In this document: positions 54,701 to 60,289 of the stretch, one piece after another
How the letters are laid out: each line of letters begins with the position of its first letter
Position numbering within the stretch: position 1 is the stretch's first letter
DNA from: SP5GCR1 sp965199685
Lineage (GTDB): Bacteria > Pseudomonadota > Gammaproteobacteria > Poriferisulfidales > Oxydemutatoraceae
Length of the DNA: 64,000 nucleotides
Direction of reading: 5' to 3'
Assembly (NCBI GenBank): GCA_965199685.1
Contig: OZ241323.1
Span: 1,178,001-1,242,000 of the forward strand
Translations under genes and position numbers: made by a program
Notes under the pieces: generated by a model
Told to the model about the DNA's origin: nothing
Databases searched by the model: none
The model's input: the letters and a program-made list of their open reading frames with translations, nothing else

Positions 54701-57501
54701 CCACCGAATAAACCTTGATAGTCGGCCGCATCTCTGTTTATTTGTAAATTCAATATCGTATGACCGTTGCCCTCAAAGGTACCGTTAAAGCAGCTACTAC
54801 GGCTATCATTGCAACCTATATCGACGGCTTTCCCTATCGGCAACCAGCCGGTGTCTGTACTATCTTCGTAATCGGCTACTGTCCATTTTGTTTTATTGAG
54901 CGGGTTGCGGTAGCTCGTATCGGCATTGAAATCTAAATCTCGGACTAATTCGTATTTACCATTTAGCCGATTGCGTATCGCATCCAAATCTTCTAGGTAA
55001 TAAATATCGCTAAAACCGTCATCCTCTTCAACTGTCATAAGCAATAACGGCTCGGATACGACACGATGATCGTGCCCTTGATTATCGCGATAATCCAACA
55101 ATACGCGATAGCTGATATTATCAATTGCCGAGAACACGGCAGATATCTTATAGCGCATTTCTGTGGCATCTTCAATGTCTTGCCACACTGCCGAATCGGG
55201 CAGTGGCTTGTATTGCCATTGATAACGAAGGCTCCTGAGGTCTACACCACCGTCGGGTTCCATAGATAAATCAGCCTCGCTGATATCCGCTGTTATTAGT
55301 GTGCCTTGGCGATGGCTCGGGGCAGCTAAGGTGCTTATACTGCCACTATCTGTTTTGATAACCGTCATTGTTGTATTGTGAACTGCGGTTGTCCCATCGG
55401 CACGCACCTCCGCTTGCAATATAACGAGAGTCTCGTCGACATCTTGGACTACAAAATCGTCGGATATGTCTATGCCCAGTTGAGCTTGCCTCGTGTTTAA
55501 GCCTTTCAATAAATTGGGTTGTGTCGGTGAGACTTGCCGCCAGTGATAACGCACTCGCCGCAAGTCCGGCTCAGATGTTGAAACATCGAACGTAATACGC
55601 TCACCTTCGCTCACTCTATAATCCGAACGGTCGCTAGTAATTGTTGCGTCCAGGCCGGATTGACGTATTACCCAGATGCGGTAGTGCCTCGCTATCGTAA
55701 TCAAAGTCGGTTCTGGAGCTACATTCAAAGTGATTGGCACTGTCTCACCATTGCGAACCGACGGTAAGCTGGTCTCTTCGTCTTTAAGAACACTAATCGT
55801 TTGCGTGCTATTTGCTATCGTAGGGCTGAACCTTATTTGTCTTTTGCTATCGTCTATTAGATTCACACGATAGTTAAAGGTTTGTGGATTAAACGAAGGA
55901 GAAAAAGTCAAACCGTCTAAAACGAGCAAACCCGAGAGCATGATGTGTTGACCCGGCAATAGATGTCCTTTACTAGAACCCTCGCTGTGTCTGAGTATCG
56001 GGTGCTGTTCATTGGTTCCGAACTCCCAATCGTCTGTATCCCATCGTTCAAAGGTCTCACCGAGTGAACCAGGAGTGGTCGGTGATTTTAGCTGTGCAGT
56101 AGTTCGCAGACTACCACCGTCGCTTACTAAAATCCCGGCAACGTCGCTATCCCAATAACTATGTATTACACGCACTGTGGCAGTATGCCTTGTTTGATGT
56201 GCATAATTCCAAGCGATCAAACCGCCTACATGCTCACCGCTCGCCACAACTCGCCCGTTTGCAAAACTGTTAGAGACGATACCTTTATTGCTACCGACCA
56301 AGCCAGCAACTCTATGCACACCGGATACAAAACCACTAGAGTACGTATTGTGTATCTGACCTTCCTCGTTCCAGCCGACCAAACCGCCTACATTACTATT
56401 GCCTTCTATGCGATTAACCGTAAAACTATTGGTGATTTCACTATCGTTGTTCCAACCGACCAACCCCCCGACATAAAGATTGCCCGAAACCGCGCCGCTC
56501 GCCCGACTATCGGCGATTCTGCCGCGTTGATGATTCGCACCGACCAAACCACCGCTATACGAACCCTTGCTTATCACCTTAGCCTCGGCATGGCTTGCAC
56601 TAATCCGAGCACGGTTGAGACCCACCAAACCACCGATATAATCACGCCCTTTTGCAGTCCCGTCGGTACGACTGTCTGTCAGCACACCATCAAAATTAAG
56701 ACCAACCAAGCCGCCGACTTGGCTCACACCCGATAAACTCGTATCGGTAACGCTATACCTGATATTTCCTTCGTTATAACCTATTAGACCGCCGAGACTA
56801 TGACCGCTACTCTCTACATGCTCAAGTATCACATCGCCGTTGAGTATCGTTCCCTCGTTGCTACCGAACAACCCACCTACATTGTTACCCGCACCGATCA
56901 AGCGACCACTCTCAACACCAATATACGAGATACCTCCGGCGTTGTGACCGGCTAAACTACCAATGTATGAATTCCCTTTGATGTTTATTTGCGACAATAC
57001 CAAATTACTGATTTTGGCTTGTCTCGCCGTCGCCTTGAACAGACCGACATAATCCGACGGTCTATTAATATAAAGATTGGCTATCGTATGACCGTTGCCT
57101 TCAAACCTAGCGTTAAAGGCATTCAGCCGATTGCCTATAGGCGACCAACCTAAACCGCTAGTCCATGCTTCTTTGTTGGTGATATTGCGATAGCTGTCTT
57201 CGGAATTGAAATCTAGATTCTTACGTAGCTCGTAGCCGTTGCAACCGCTTTGAGGACACCCTGCAGTGATTTTGATCGCATCAAAACTTTCTCTATAACC
57301 ACTGCCGTCAAGCTGATAACGAACCGCATTGAATGCGTCCAAATCGCATAGCTCTATCAAGCCGTCGTCGTCTTGATCTATATCGGTAGCATAATCGCAT
57401 TGCAAACCCTCTTGCGCCGATACTGATCGCAATAATATCGTGGTTAGTATTAATACTAACCCTATGAAGCCCTTCATACTACGTTTCCCCCTACATAGCA
57501 T
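39721..57501 (-). CDS. 5926-codon secreted GLUG-repeat/cadherin-like mega-protein
   Basis: One uninterrupted frame encodes ten large modules. Each opens with a D-x-D-x-DGLIEI-like acidic loop and LEDLDAIRxQLDGSGY, then GCPxxGCxGYEL, RDLDFxxxxSYR and GWQPIG. A series of GLUG-type repeats follows (VGGLVGxNxGxIxNSYAxG), ending with a DWDFGxxxQYPxLKY segment and a cadherin-like beta sandwich (LxxLxLSxGxLxPxFxPxxxxY). Module openings lie near 57320, 54980, 53550, 52060, 50620, 49220, 47730, 46310, 44280 and 41890. Modules 1, 8, 9 and 10 are longer because they add PKD-like (SEGERITFDVS, YHWRQVS) and YQWQ-type domains. Met-9 (57477, MKGFIGLVLILTTILL) may be the true start, with AGGGGG 9 nt upstream and a cleaner signal peptide. 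The C-terminus ends VHVRVLLEGLLP, like the A proteins. Probable surface adhesin or fibre (inference). Confidence 0.9.
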   Translation of the reverse strand: MLCRGKRSMKGFIGLVLILTTILLRSVSAQEGLQCDYATDIDQDDDGLIELCDLDAFNAVRYQLDGSGYRESFDAIKITAGCPQSGCNGYELRKNLDFNSEDSYRNITNKEAWTSGLGWSPIGNRLNAFNARFEGNGHTIANLYINRPSDYVGLFKATARQAKISNLVLSQINIKGNSYIGSLAGHNAGGISYIGVESGRLIGAGNNVGGLFGSNEGTILNGDVILEHVESSGHSLGGLIGYNEGNIRYSVTDTSLSGVSQVGGLVGLNFDGVLTDSRTDGTAKGRDYIGGLVGLNRARISASHAEAKVISKGSYSGGLVGANHQRGRIADSRASGAVSGNLYVGGLVGWNNDSEITNSFTVNRIEGNSNVGGLVGWNEEGQIHNTYSSGFVSGVHRVAGLVGSNKGIVSNSFANGRVVASGEHVGGLIAWNYAHQTRHTATVRVIHSYWDSDVAGILVSDGGSLRTTAQLKSPTTPGSLGETFERWDTDDWEFGTNEQHPILRHSEGSSKGHLLPGQHIMLSGLLVLDGLTFSPSFNPQTFNYRVNLIDDSKRQIRFSPTIANSTQTISVLKDEETSLPSVRNGETVPITLNVAPEPTLITIARHYRIWVIRQSGLDATITSDRSDYRVSEGERITFDVSTSEPDLRRVRYHWRQVSPTQPNLLKGLNTRQAQLGIDISDDFVVQDVDETLVILQAEVRADGTTAVHNTTMTVIKTDSGSISTLAAPSHRQGTLITADISEADLSMEPDGGVDLRSLRYQWQYKPLPDSAVWQDIEDATEMRYKISAVFSAIDNISYRVLLDYRDNQGHDHRVVSEPLLLMTVEEDDGFSDIYYLEDLDAIRNRLNGKYELVRDLDFNADTSYRNPLNKTKWTVADYEDSTDTGWLPIGKAVDIGCNDSRSSCFNGTFEGNGHTILNLQINRDAADYQGLFGGLASTATVRHIGLAYVKIEGNQYIGGLAGSNEGAIVASYVVGELHSLEDEGSQGSVGGLAGNNLGIIINSHAHGSFSGVRYYVGGLVGRNDLNARIINSFASGDLTGNSNVGGLVGSNRGPISNSYATGSVVGEIESGGLVGTNALPKVMIANSYAIGRVQGSGGGLVARDGGGISASYWNTETSGLQGRHGSGQTTQQMQLPTSAIGIYEEWDDANWDFGNGEQYPILKYTPGPNGDGCGLPRLPQCGELISPRLRYGLRNLEMVGGGALSTEFALSPEFNIEEQNHSGIYIGSLRSTDNTIRFIPTTIEPTARINFYIGDDEIAHDRIRSGETSKAIPLQENSIQRIHIEVQGTQTVRYTLHIDYQNITVKEFALINYLEDLRAIHQQPSGFYKLARDLDFADRESYLDPLNRIFWTVDDYDDDSDIGWVPIGNETKPFTGSFDGNGYTISGLQINKDDADNQSLFGVTSSDALIRNIGLLNVRIEGGAKVAGLVGTNRGQVGYSYVSGSVQSKFGGTAGGLVASNAGGDIIGSYAISEVSGASLLGGLVGDNDGRIINSHADGLIMPVSGISRFGGLVGRNQSLIANSYATGKILASGGSTIGGLVGSNDSQAQLMNSYASVNIEGFLVGGLVGHNEGSIKNSYAIGELNNRGGTGGSLVGDNPSGTIVASYWNTDTIASGGNHGIEQNTQQLQSGTSQSSDASEVYYKWSDSDWHFGDIDQYPILKHTTATESILECGSLKTLRCGDLISPGFRYGLRGLRPTNDISLHPPIAIEKLNQSGIYFGTVIGNHPSVRLIPVAMESTARISIIGTMRETLDSDDTSAPILLKNDQAKKVVIEVGGTQRVRYTLYLDYSSHRVIDEDGDGLVDINYLEDLDAIRHQLDGSGYRADAQSIKVTSGCPNEGCKGYELLRDLDFNDTSSYRNADVNMNRWTGIGSWQPIVGNFIGTFKGNNKTIANLRVRGGGGLFATIGSDSRTTYIDGVGLPGVDITGNVVAGIATSCMQCTISNSYVIGDIEGNIAAAGLINTITATSGGVARISNSYFIGNLVVKEQSAVGGGLIGNVDADIIIANSYAVGTITAQHDDGFIGSLIGARTSSAIEINYSYASVLATKAGMSQSLFGGNKDPNDIMVPTVRASYLDQDISKTDVTLGVPMTTISLQSPTDATGIYTSWASDNLGNSANWDFGTDKHYPAIKYNLRGDSTDSDAHCGAADIQKRPKACSSLLRHQGSFLQSLKLSEGTGLSSPFVHASFDYDILVNADRSTIRLLPTASNANAMVEVFKDGSLVGVSDSGEWTIPILLNDSGDTVIGLVVKGDKRDSYRYQFTINRLSTVVQSIDRDGDGLIEINDAMDLNVVRNRLDGSAYQENETTDAIYCPNGCIGYELTADIDLAGFDWQPIGDLSESFNGVFKGNGHTISNLTINTDNNYVGLFGVIGTYGRVENVGLVNMNIAGQSNIGSIAGHNSGTIINSHANGKLLANSDNGGGLVGTNNGGMIVNSYTSVDVRVNNTFAGGLVGWNQNGSIVNSYAIGDVYASNGNAGGLVGNHHAKIHNSYATGDVQTSSGSAGGLVAATILGHAVVNSYYRKDAVISRAVSLAGTSTTSVALKAGIPSDDIYTGWKRADWHFGNIKQYPVLLYATDDDENTTCKQPSLEQLSDCNNELLSAGLSEHDRHDRGVVCRSHLPRLPREMPYCGALLPGQRASLAQIELSENAHLIPAFNPEIYNYHLVVAISSGDVTFRATSTAYYDSHMITVNASGLSASMRGRQSSLFALSNGLDSIVITVRSATQGMPTSYTIQLLHDIAVIDGFIPIDYLEDLNLMRYPLEQISATLKDCPIDTKDNVRRCKGYKLSRDLDFKDPTSYRSGVTNPAWTAGAGWQPIGDSSNPFRDLFNGNGHTIANLRINGAAIDNIGLFGVLADNARIENVGLLAVDVDAIVDVRGQSNSGALVGENHGEIVNSYVRGGDVRGNLYSGGLVGSNSGVIVNSHTSVKVTGTSFVGGLVGGNQSSSSIYNSYASGMVSGNYYVGGLVGVSSTNIEDSYATGAVSGDSFVGGLVGWVSGSIINGYAIGNISGSSQGLIGGTWNTFFVVQSYWDVDTSEVMDDEDNTNGVGKATTELQTPVVGDGIYSNWDSSDWYSGSSSQYPTLRYTTATNIISRPACQAADDTLTAMPVCGTLLPVQHPSGLRNLALSTSQILLLNPDFDSKMYNYELIVKSNAREFSIIPYTFNSNAVVIVNDDSKTNPRKELRSGQGTTFTIDNINEFLLTLTVEDPLVSETAEMTHYRVLVSKHPFIAVDDIDEDDDGLIEIRSSDDLNAIRYQLDGSGYKAGRSDTKITVGCPTTPNVGCKGYELAASIDLSDYDWHPIGAIDGTTLDCGDAQSQCFTAIFDGNRALGYEISGLRITSKRDNIGLFAALADSARVRNVNLSDVEIAGSKGIGTLAAYNAGEIDNSYVNGMVAGERVVAGLVAYNTGRISNSYVYGIVSGGPSVGGLVARNENSGVIANSYSLSRVLGNNNIGGLVGLNLGAIANTYASGSIQGATLVGGLVGDNSGSVRNSYATADVVCTGVPVCASYAIATGGLIGNNAGGVAVNSYWDIATSNLRGSAAGIGKTTLQLQSGNNQSLDASKAYYQWSDSDWHFGNAQQYPILKYTSTTESTLTGLQSYGLSSLAISQVVTLSPRFNTSKLHYRIGVELDANIEHLHLIPQALDEDAIIRIASDNGFDKTVKSATSSSPIALRSTTTTLISIEVSGDQRVRYHFEVDYFSSGARNVDTDKDGLIELLTLEDLDAMRNALDGNRFRHQSGDGVLIENAKGCPTTGCKGYELLRDLDFDNPAHYRAGSVNGAWTTGAGWQPIGTLKHPFVATFQGNGYTISNLRINRPDSDGGLFGVIDGRETDVAIEGLGLIDVDIVGGAHVGGLVAHNRAGDIRHSYVSGYVEAKGDGTSAIVGGLVGWNVAGSITESYSETQVKGNLSNRLTMALAGGLVAINDTMVSDNRARIVNSHMRGSVVGRDRVGGLVALNRSSSEIINSYAVSKIIAIGAMSKAGGLVARNDATVSDSHWDIEVSGVALSAGGTSATTIILQSSTPTSPTSPINSGVYRNWDTNVWEFADVNSYPALKAVNNARLLVPEGKSLLRSLTLSGVRPFPSFHPLIFNYELITESARITEVRLHATSTQSDTTIDVACSDGLVCSSSVPLSFILNGGDTPQITITTHNPDAGELSYNFSVRYVESEIRRVTATTTTDVLSSLTVAEGERVRLIASNNFDLNDALNEDLSRYSWRQPVGDVLKFNDVLSPVDTQSAILDFIIPADVVPGQADSLSIPLIIEVAVNDGVYLSKTLPLIISRRNNDTAHRVRLVEDNSKAYTYIIRFEREDGSEFIDQDGGLAATHIQWQRRLNDTEAWVNVGDGSPTLPNEGDYQYRAIITHEDNQGYRQQFESEVIDYLDIDDDGDGLIEIRYLEELDAIRHQPNGSGFKTTASAVKITAGCPLVNDVEKCRGYELVRDLDFNQNESYRTANPSLLKDSWTVNDFLDASDSGWQPINRLNAVFNGNGYTISNMQINRSVGNQNHIGLFSVIGSRGRIENLGLIDAAIKGLIGIKNVGSIAGSTERGSEIINSYVVGDVASGNTDKIIRGDVGFASGRGFIGGLVGWNKGFILNSYAKINVIAEDSGMASNKRVGVGGLVGRNIDGGKVYNSYATGEVKGPCIVGGLVGNQFSTNSGELLKRSEIKNSYATGNVETGFGPCMNANNQVAGGLVSVNSDSTIENSYAIGKVSGIGTLSGLVGRLPNGNAIENPINSYWQFGANCNDGFILNSENNMMPVVFCYGNTSTPATLDTNVRLGNNLQTPTMPNVNDRACIRDNGTLFNCQTYVDWNTADWDFGTSAQYPALKYGIGLNMSDPGCVESSIGDPQTELPSCDALLPGQTTDALLLNSLSLSSNSGEVQLTPSFAPNRFNYDAVIDYETLPVVIEMAATAGDGVEITIRQDGGLPLNKQSDGSVEISASRSFNLEIEAASGNNRGANYQVYVRLPQLHILKVVNGSTPTELITRNISALDEGDVFRLDASTSVGTNKRGLNHRWTQVSGKPLLSEIQTTSILRLMVPADFVARDENHSTVILKLELSESGNPTFVVSREIPLSVRKVDNGNFGGTVKWINSDTLYADDLSNDTDGEPLTDIDYQWLREQNGKFVEIPGANQKSYTPPEDVRNAQYRFSISYVDGQGYQTNIHHDAPLYADIATHKDKDNDGLIEIETLEDLNAIRYQLDGSGYRASSTASKVTTGCPADQCIGYELVRDLDFLDNASYVSTRNKVVWTSTTGWQPIGTITISGCNDSDSDCFRSIFEGNGHNISNLRINKDTIDDVGLFTGNAGTIRNLGLSAIEVTGSSRVGGLVGRNEGQLMNVYVIEGKVVGKNNIIGLLTGVSASDSSIINSYAYGAVTGLRRIGGICGINDGSVSNSYAVADVLAGQDAGGLVGESTGYISNSYAAGSVSISQREQSAGGLVGVLWGGGRVSNSYSTAEVKIAFEMQSDNDVQYIGGLIGRRQSPEPVVVDSYWDIDTSRQMDSPGGGTSKTTVQLQMPTDETAATGIYADWSSDDWDFGTPEQYPILKYDDNTCDTSVPSPDCGKLLLHQRVGLLDLKVEQNVGTGHLPLSPNFSSTITEYTVSVHADASELRITPIVTNPDASIVADGKILPANHSGYTIALNTSTPTSTIIQVAASNMRGVEDPTVYKLTVNNRLPRININAPASIDEGETFALNASVEDPEGGELSYSLTTIPNLNMCRGGLVCPPVISTGTAVGRADLMYELNIPNDLLTEMQSMDVVDIVVMVEDPWGVVSEKMRLTIVKENNGVVLVPAPMLNDFTYTIGNIDLSSDSDGVSLVPEIAYQWQKELLGSWSDIDGATDASYTVDGIVGDRYRVLVDYNDEQGYRHQRVASPAVSAPQQFVYDVVRSRDVVRTSTDRTSSIFVHVRVLLEGLLP
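40257..40312. repeat. Two adjacent palindromes inserted in frame in the mega-gene
   Basis: CGGCACGGC-ctacc-GCCGTGCCG (40257-40279) is followed by GGGCGGAC-atacga-GTCCGCCC (40291-40312), then cctacac. The second is the core of the dispersed intergenic element found at 12317-12340 and 57652-57673. In the protein it reads as CRGGLVCPPVIS, an interruption not present in the three sibling PKD-like domains. Confidence 0.8.
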
Positions 57502-58057
57502 CTTCTCCCAGCTAAATAAATGACCTATATTTCTATCTGTCTATTTATCGCTACTAAGAAACTCTATTATAGCATGCTACCAAAATGCTTAAAAAATGCT
57601 GTCAACGCACCAATCTAACCGCTTGCGCCATTCAATTTATGAAAACGGTAGGGGCGGATTTGCATATCCGCCCTACGGTACCGTTCCGCACAACCGTAAC
57701 CGCCCTGCGCCACCCAATCACGCACACCACCCTAACGCGTCATCCTTGAAAAATTCCAACCGCCTGCGCCCTCAAATTTACGAAACTGGTAGGGACGGAT
57801 TTATATATCTGCCCTACGGTACCGTTCCGCACAACCGTAACCGCCCCGCGCCACCCAATCATGCAAACCATCATTCCCCTCCTCTGGAGGGGTGTCAGGT
57901 CTATGCATTTTGCAATGCATAGGTTTAGCAATCATGTTAGGGTTCTGCACAACGTCACGCCGATTGACCCACTGGCTCAATCGGTAATTTAACATGTCCG
58001 TCATAACGCGTTGCGTCTGCACAATCAATACATCGATCTATTTGATTTGTAGTATGG
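57502..58057. repeat. Intergenic repeat cluster upstream of the mega-gene
   Basis: No gene is supported in this 556-bp gap between two minus-strand genes. A repeat of about 110 bp occurs twice, 141 bp apart (about 57610-57725 and 57755-57866). Each copy has a palindromic core (57652-57673 perfect, 57790-57815 decayed) followed by ccctacggtaccgttccgca. Next is an inverted copy of the block found at 24040 and 35720: CCCCTCC-tct-GGAGGGG at 57876-57892, ATGCATT-ttgc-AATGCAT at 57903-57920, and hairpin CCGATTGA/TCAATCGG at 57960-57984. Confidence 0.75.
57566..57574 (-). promoter_or_regulatory. Extended -10 (TGCTATAAT) upstream of the mega-gene
   Basis: On the minus strand TGCTATAAT lies about 65 bp before the first ATG (90 bp before Met-9). 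No good -35 is visible. The same extended -10 occurs before A2 and A3. Confidence 0.5.
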
Positions 58058-59626
58058 TTATGATTTTCCGTACTCAATTTCTGACTGTTTTATGTCAATA
58101 CTTTTGTCTTGTTCCTTCGCCTTTGCCTTGAGCCATTGTTCCCATTCTTGATAACGCTCTGCCCTCGGCCCGAGTATCACTTCGTTAAATTGGAAATTTT
58201 CTGGAGCTTCTATATAAAAACACGACATATCATTATCCATATCAACTTTAATTTTAGATACTGAAAATTCATTTTTTTTACCGTAACGCAATTGAATAGC
58301 ACGTAACTCCTTTTCTTCACTATAACGTTTTTCTTTAAATAAAAAGCGAATACCATCTAGTAGTTCGCAGACAAGTCGTCGCAATGCATCCTCTGTTTTG
58401 TTTTCTTTTTTGAGTTGATTCTTTACATCATCATTTAACTTATTTTTGTATACAAATTTCTTTAAGGCATTCTTTATTCTCTCTGCCCATACATATTCTA
58501 TAAATTTCTCTATATTTTCGAGTTGACCTGATAATTGTTTTAATTTTTCTTTTAGCTTATCATCTAACTCTCCTTGGTAACATATTTTATATAATGCCAA
58601 TTTCTTTTGTGAGACATTCGGGTGTTCTCCCATAAAGCCAAGCTGGAATTGAGTATACTCCGAAAAGCATTGCTTATTATTAAAAATTAAACAGGCACCA
58701 GCCGCTTCTTCGGCATCATGTTTCCCATAAGTCTGCCAAAAAAACCGCTTGTCTTTTTGTTTGTTTTCCTTTTCAATGCCAACAAAGCTACCGATGTAAG
58801 CAGGTGAACGGTAAGACTTATCTTTATTTTCGTAAAAACACTCTTTTATATTTTTACCTATCGGATATTCTTCATCGATTATTTTGAAAAATATTTGCCC
58901 TTCTTTTAGGTCATTCATGTGGTCTGTATTGTAAAGCCGAAAGTCACCCTCTGTATTAAAAAGGCTCGCAAGTACATGAAGAGAGGTATAATGAGCAATT
59001 TCAAGGTCTTTTTCACAAAAGAGTTCATATCGTATTACACCAACTGCAATCCACAACATGTTATAGACTTTAAAAGCCTTAATTTTTTGATCTTTTCTCA
59101 GATCATCCATCACTAAAATCTGTGATACGATATAAACAACTGGTTCGTGGAGTTTATAAGATGAGCCATGTTTTATTGTTTCCTCAAAGTTATCAAACGC
59201 AGGCCAGTATTGTTCCTGCTTAAGATAGATCCAACCAAGGAAGTAATACGCATCTGCGTATTTAGAATTTATTTCTATTGTTTTGCTAAAGTTTTTTATC
59301 CCAAGATCATAGTTATCTTTGCTTTTGTTAAAATCTTTTATTGCAAAATTATCGCTACCTTTTCTATAGTAGATAAGGCCACGATGAAAGTGTGCATCTG
59401 CATGTTTGGGATTTAATTCTATTGCCTTATCAAAATTCTTAAGCGCAAGGTTAAGTTCTCCTTTTTTTGTGTAGGCAAAACCTAAGGTATAGTATGCTTT
59501 AGCTTTATCATGAGGTTCTTTTTCAAGATTGATAAGTTTAGTGGCTACTGGAATTAATTCATCCCATTTTTCTTCCTTCCAAAGTTGATTGATTTCTTTC
59601 CTAAGGTTTTCTATTTTTTCATTCAT
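58058..59626 (-). CDS. TPR protein with DUF2971-like C-terminal region
   Basis: This 522-aa protein has TPR repeats at about residues 37-155 (AYYTLGFAYTKKGELNLALK, FDKAIELNPKHADAHFHRGL, ADAYYFLGWIYLKQEQYWPA). From about 205 it carries IAHYTSLHVLASLF ... YNTDHMNDLKEGQ, then FFWQTYGKHDAEEAAGACLIF. This HYTS ... MND ... (W/F)xxYG ... GxCLxF series is the usual signature of DUF2971, a family often found in defence islands. The DUF2971 assignment is by motif only. There is no signal peptide, so the protein is cytosolic. The gene is AT-rich compared with the giant genes, suggesting transfer. It is divergent from the membrane protein/ImmA pair, with a 261-bp gap between. Role unknown; a TPR sensor joined to an effector-like domain is one reading. 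Confidence 0.75.
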   Translation of the reverse strand: MNEKIENLRKEINQLWKEEKWDELIPVATKLINLEKEPHDKAKAYYTLGFAYTKKGELNLALKNFDKAIELNPKHADAHFHRGLIYYRKGSDNFAIKDFNKSKDNYDLGIKNFSKTIEINSKYADAYYFLGWIYLKQEQYWPAFDNFEETIKHGSSYKLHEPVVYIVSQILVMDDLRKDQKIKAFKVYNMLWIAVGVIRYELFCEKDLEIAHYTSLHVLASLFNTEGDFRLYNTDHMNDLKEGQIFFKIIDEEYPIGKNIKECFYENKDKSYRSPAYIGSFVGIEKENKQKDKRFFWQTYGKHDAEEAAGACLIFNNKQCFSEYTQFQLGFMGEHPNVSQKKLALYKICYQGELDDKLKEKLKQLSGQLENIEKFIEYVWAERIKNALKKFVYKNKLNDDVKNQLKKENKTEDALRRLVCELLDGIRFLFKEKRYSEEKELRAIQLRYGKKNEFSVSKIKVDMDNDMSCFYIEAPENFQFNEVILGPRAERYQEWEQWLKAKAKEQDKSIDIKQSEIEYGKS

Positions 59627-59850
59627 CTTTATAAACAGTAGAGGACTCCTTTTGAAGGTATTGTACCAAACCTACAGTGGGAATGAAGCTTGATGACCTT
59701 CCCTATTTTTAAGGTCAAAACTTAAATGGGATTTTTATTTATGAGTCACCTTCGTATCCAATTCTGAAGACCTTAAATAAGCTAAATTTCCAAGATTGTG
59801 ATTCAATGTCAGCTGGTTTTTCAGTTAGTTAGAACAGGACTGTAGCGGTC

Positions 59851-59859
59851 TGATATAAT
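59851..59859 (+). promoter_or_regulatory. Extended -10 (TGATATAAT) before the membrane protein/ImmA pair
   Basis: TGATATAAT ends about 28 bp before the ATG at 59888. The -35 is weak (ttagaa, 59829-59834, 19-bp spacing). No Shine-Dalgarno is evident before the ATG. Confidence 0.45.
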
Positions 59860-59887
59860 ACCTCTCAAGTAACCCTGTCTAGTCAAA

Positions 59888-60289
59888 ATGAAATTGCTTA
59901 TTCAAATTATTTTAATACTTGTTAGTGCTCCAGTATTAGTGGTTCTAGTATGGTTTTATTCTTTCTCTTGGGAAAATAGTTATGGTGAAAAAACGATTTT
60001 AATTGACTCTATATCTGCTCAGTTGACCATATTTGAGATGTTACTTGCATTGGCAGGCATTGTAATAGCAATAATGGCGTTTTTTGGATATCAAAAAATT
60101 AAAAAGGATATAACGAATGAAGTCAATAAATCTATTGACGATATTATTTATGAAAAAATAAACTCAGTATTAGACGAAAGAGGCTATCACCCAACCAAAC
60201 ATGCAACTGATACCGCCTCAAGCATAAAGGCTACTCAACTAAAAACAACTTCAAAAAATAAATTTCAAGACAATGTCGGAAATAGCTAA
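59888..60289 (+). CDS. Small two-TM membrane protein overlapping immA-like gene
   Basis: A 133-aa protein of no recognised family. Two hydrophobic helices are visible: residues of about 4-27 (LLIQIILILVSAPVLVVLVW) and 48-73 (FEMLLALAGIVIAIMAFFGY). A charged, probably helical tail follows (IKKDITNEVNKSIDDIIYEK) with a polar end. The last 17 bp overlap the start of the ImmA-like gene, so translation is coupled. In this family's usual setting ImmA-type peptidases are paired with a DNA-binding repressor. Here the partner is a membrane protein, which is unusual. It could be a membrane effector or sensor controlled by the peptidase (inference). Confidence 0.7.
   Translation: MKLLIQIILILVSAPVLVVLVWFYSFSWENSYGEKTILIDSISAQLTIFEMLLALAGIVIAIMAFFGYQKIKKDITNEVNKSIDDIIYEKINSVLDERGYHPTKHATDTASSIKATQLKTTSKNKFQDNVGNS

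Noticed and set aside
57596..57931. ORFs on both strands in the gap before the mega-gene
   Set aside because: They are made of the tandem repeat elements and palindromes and have no coding character.
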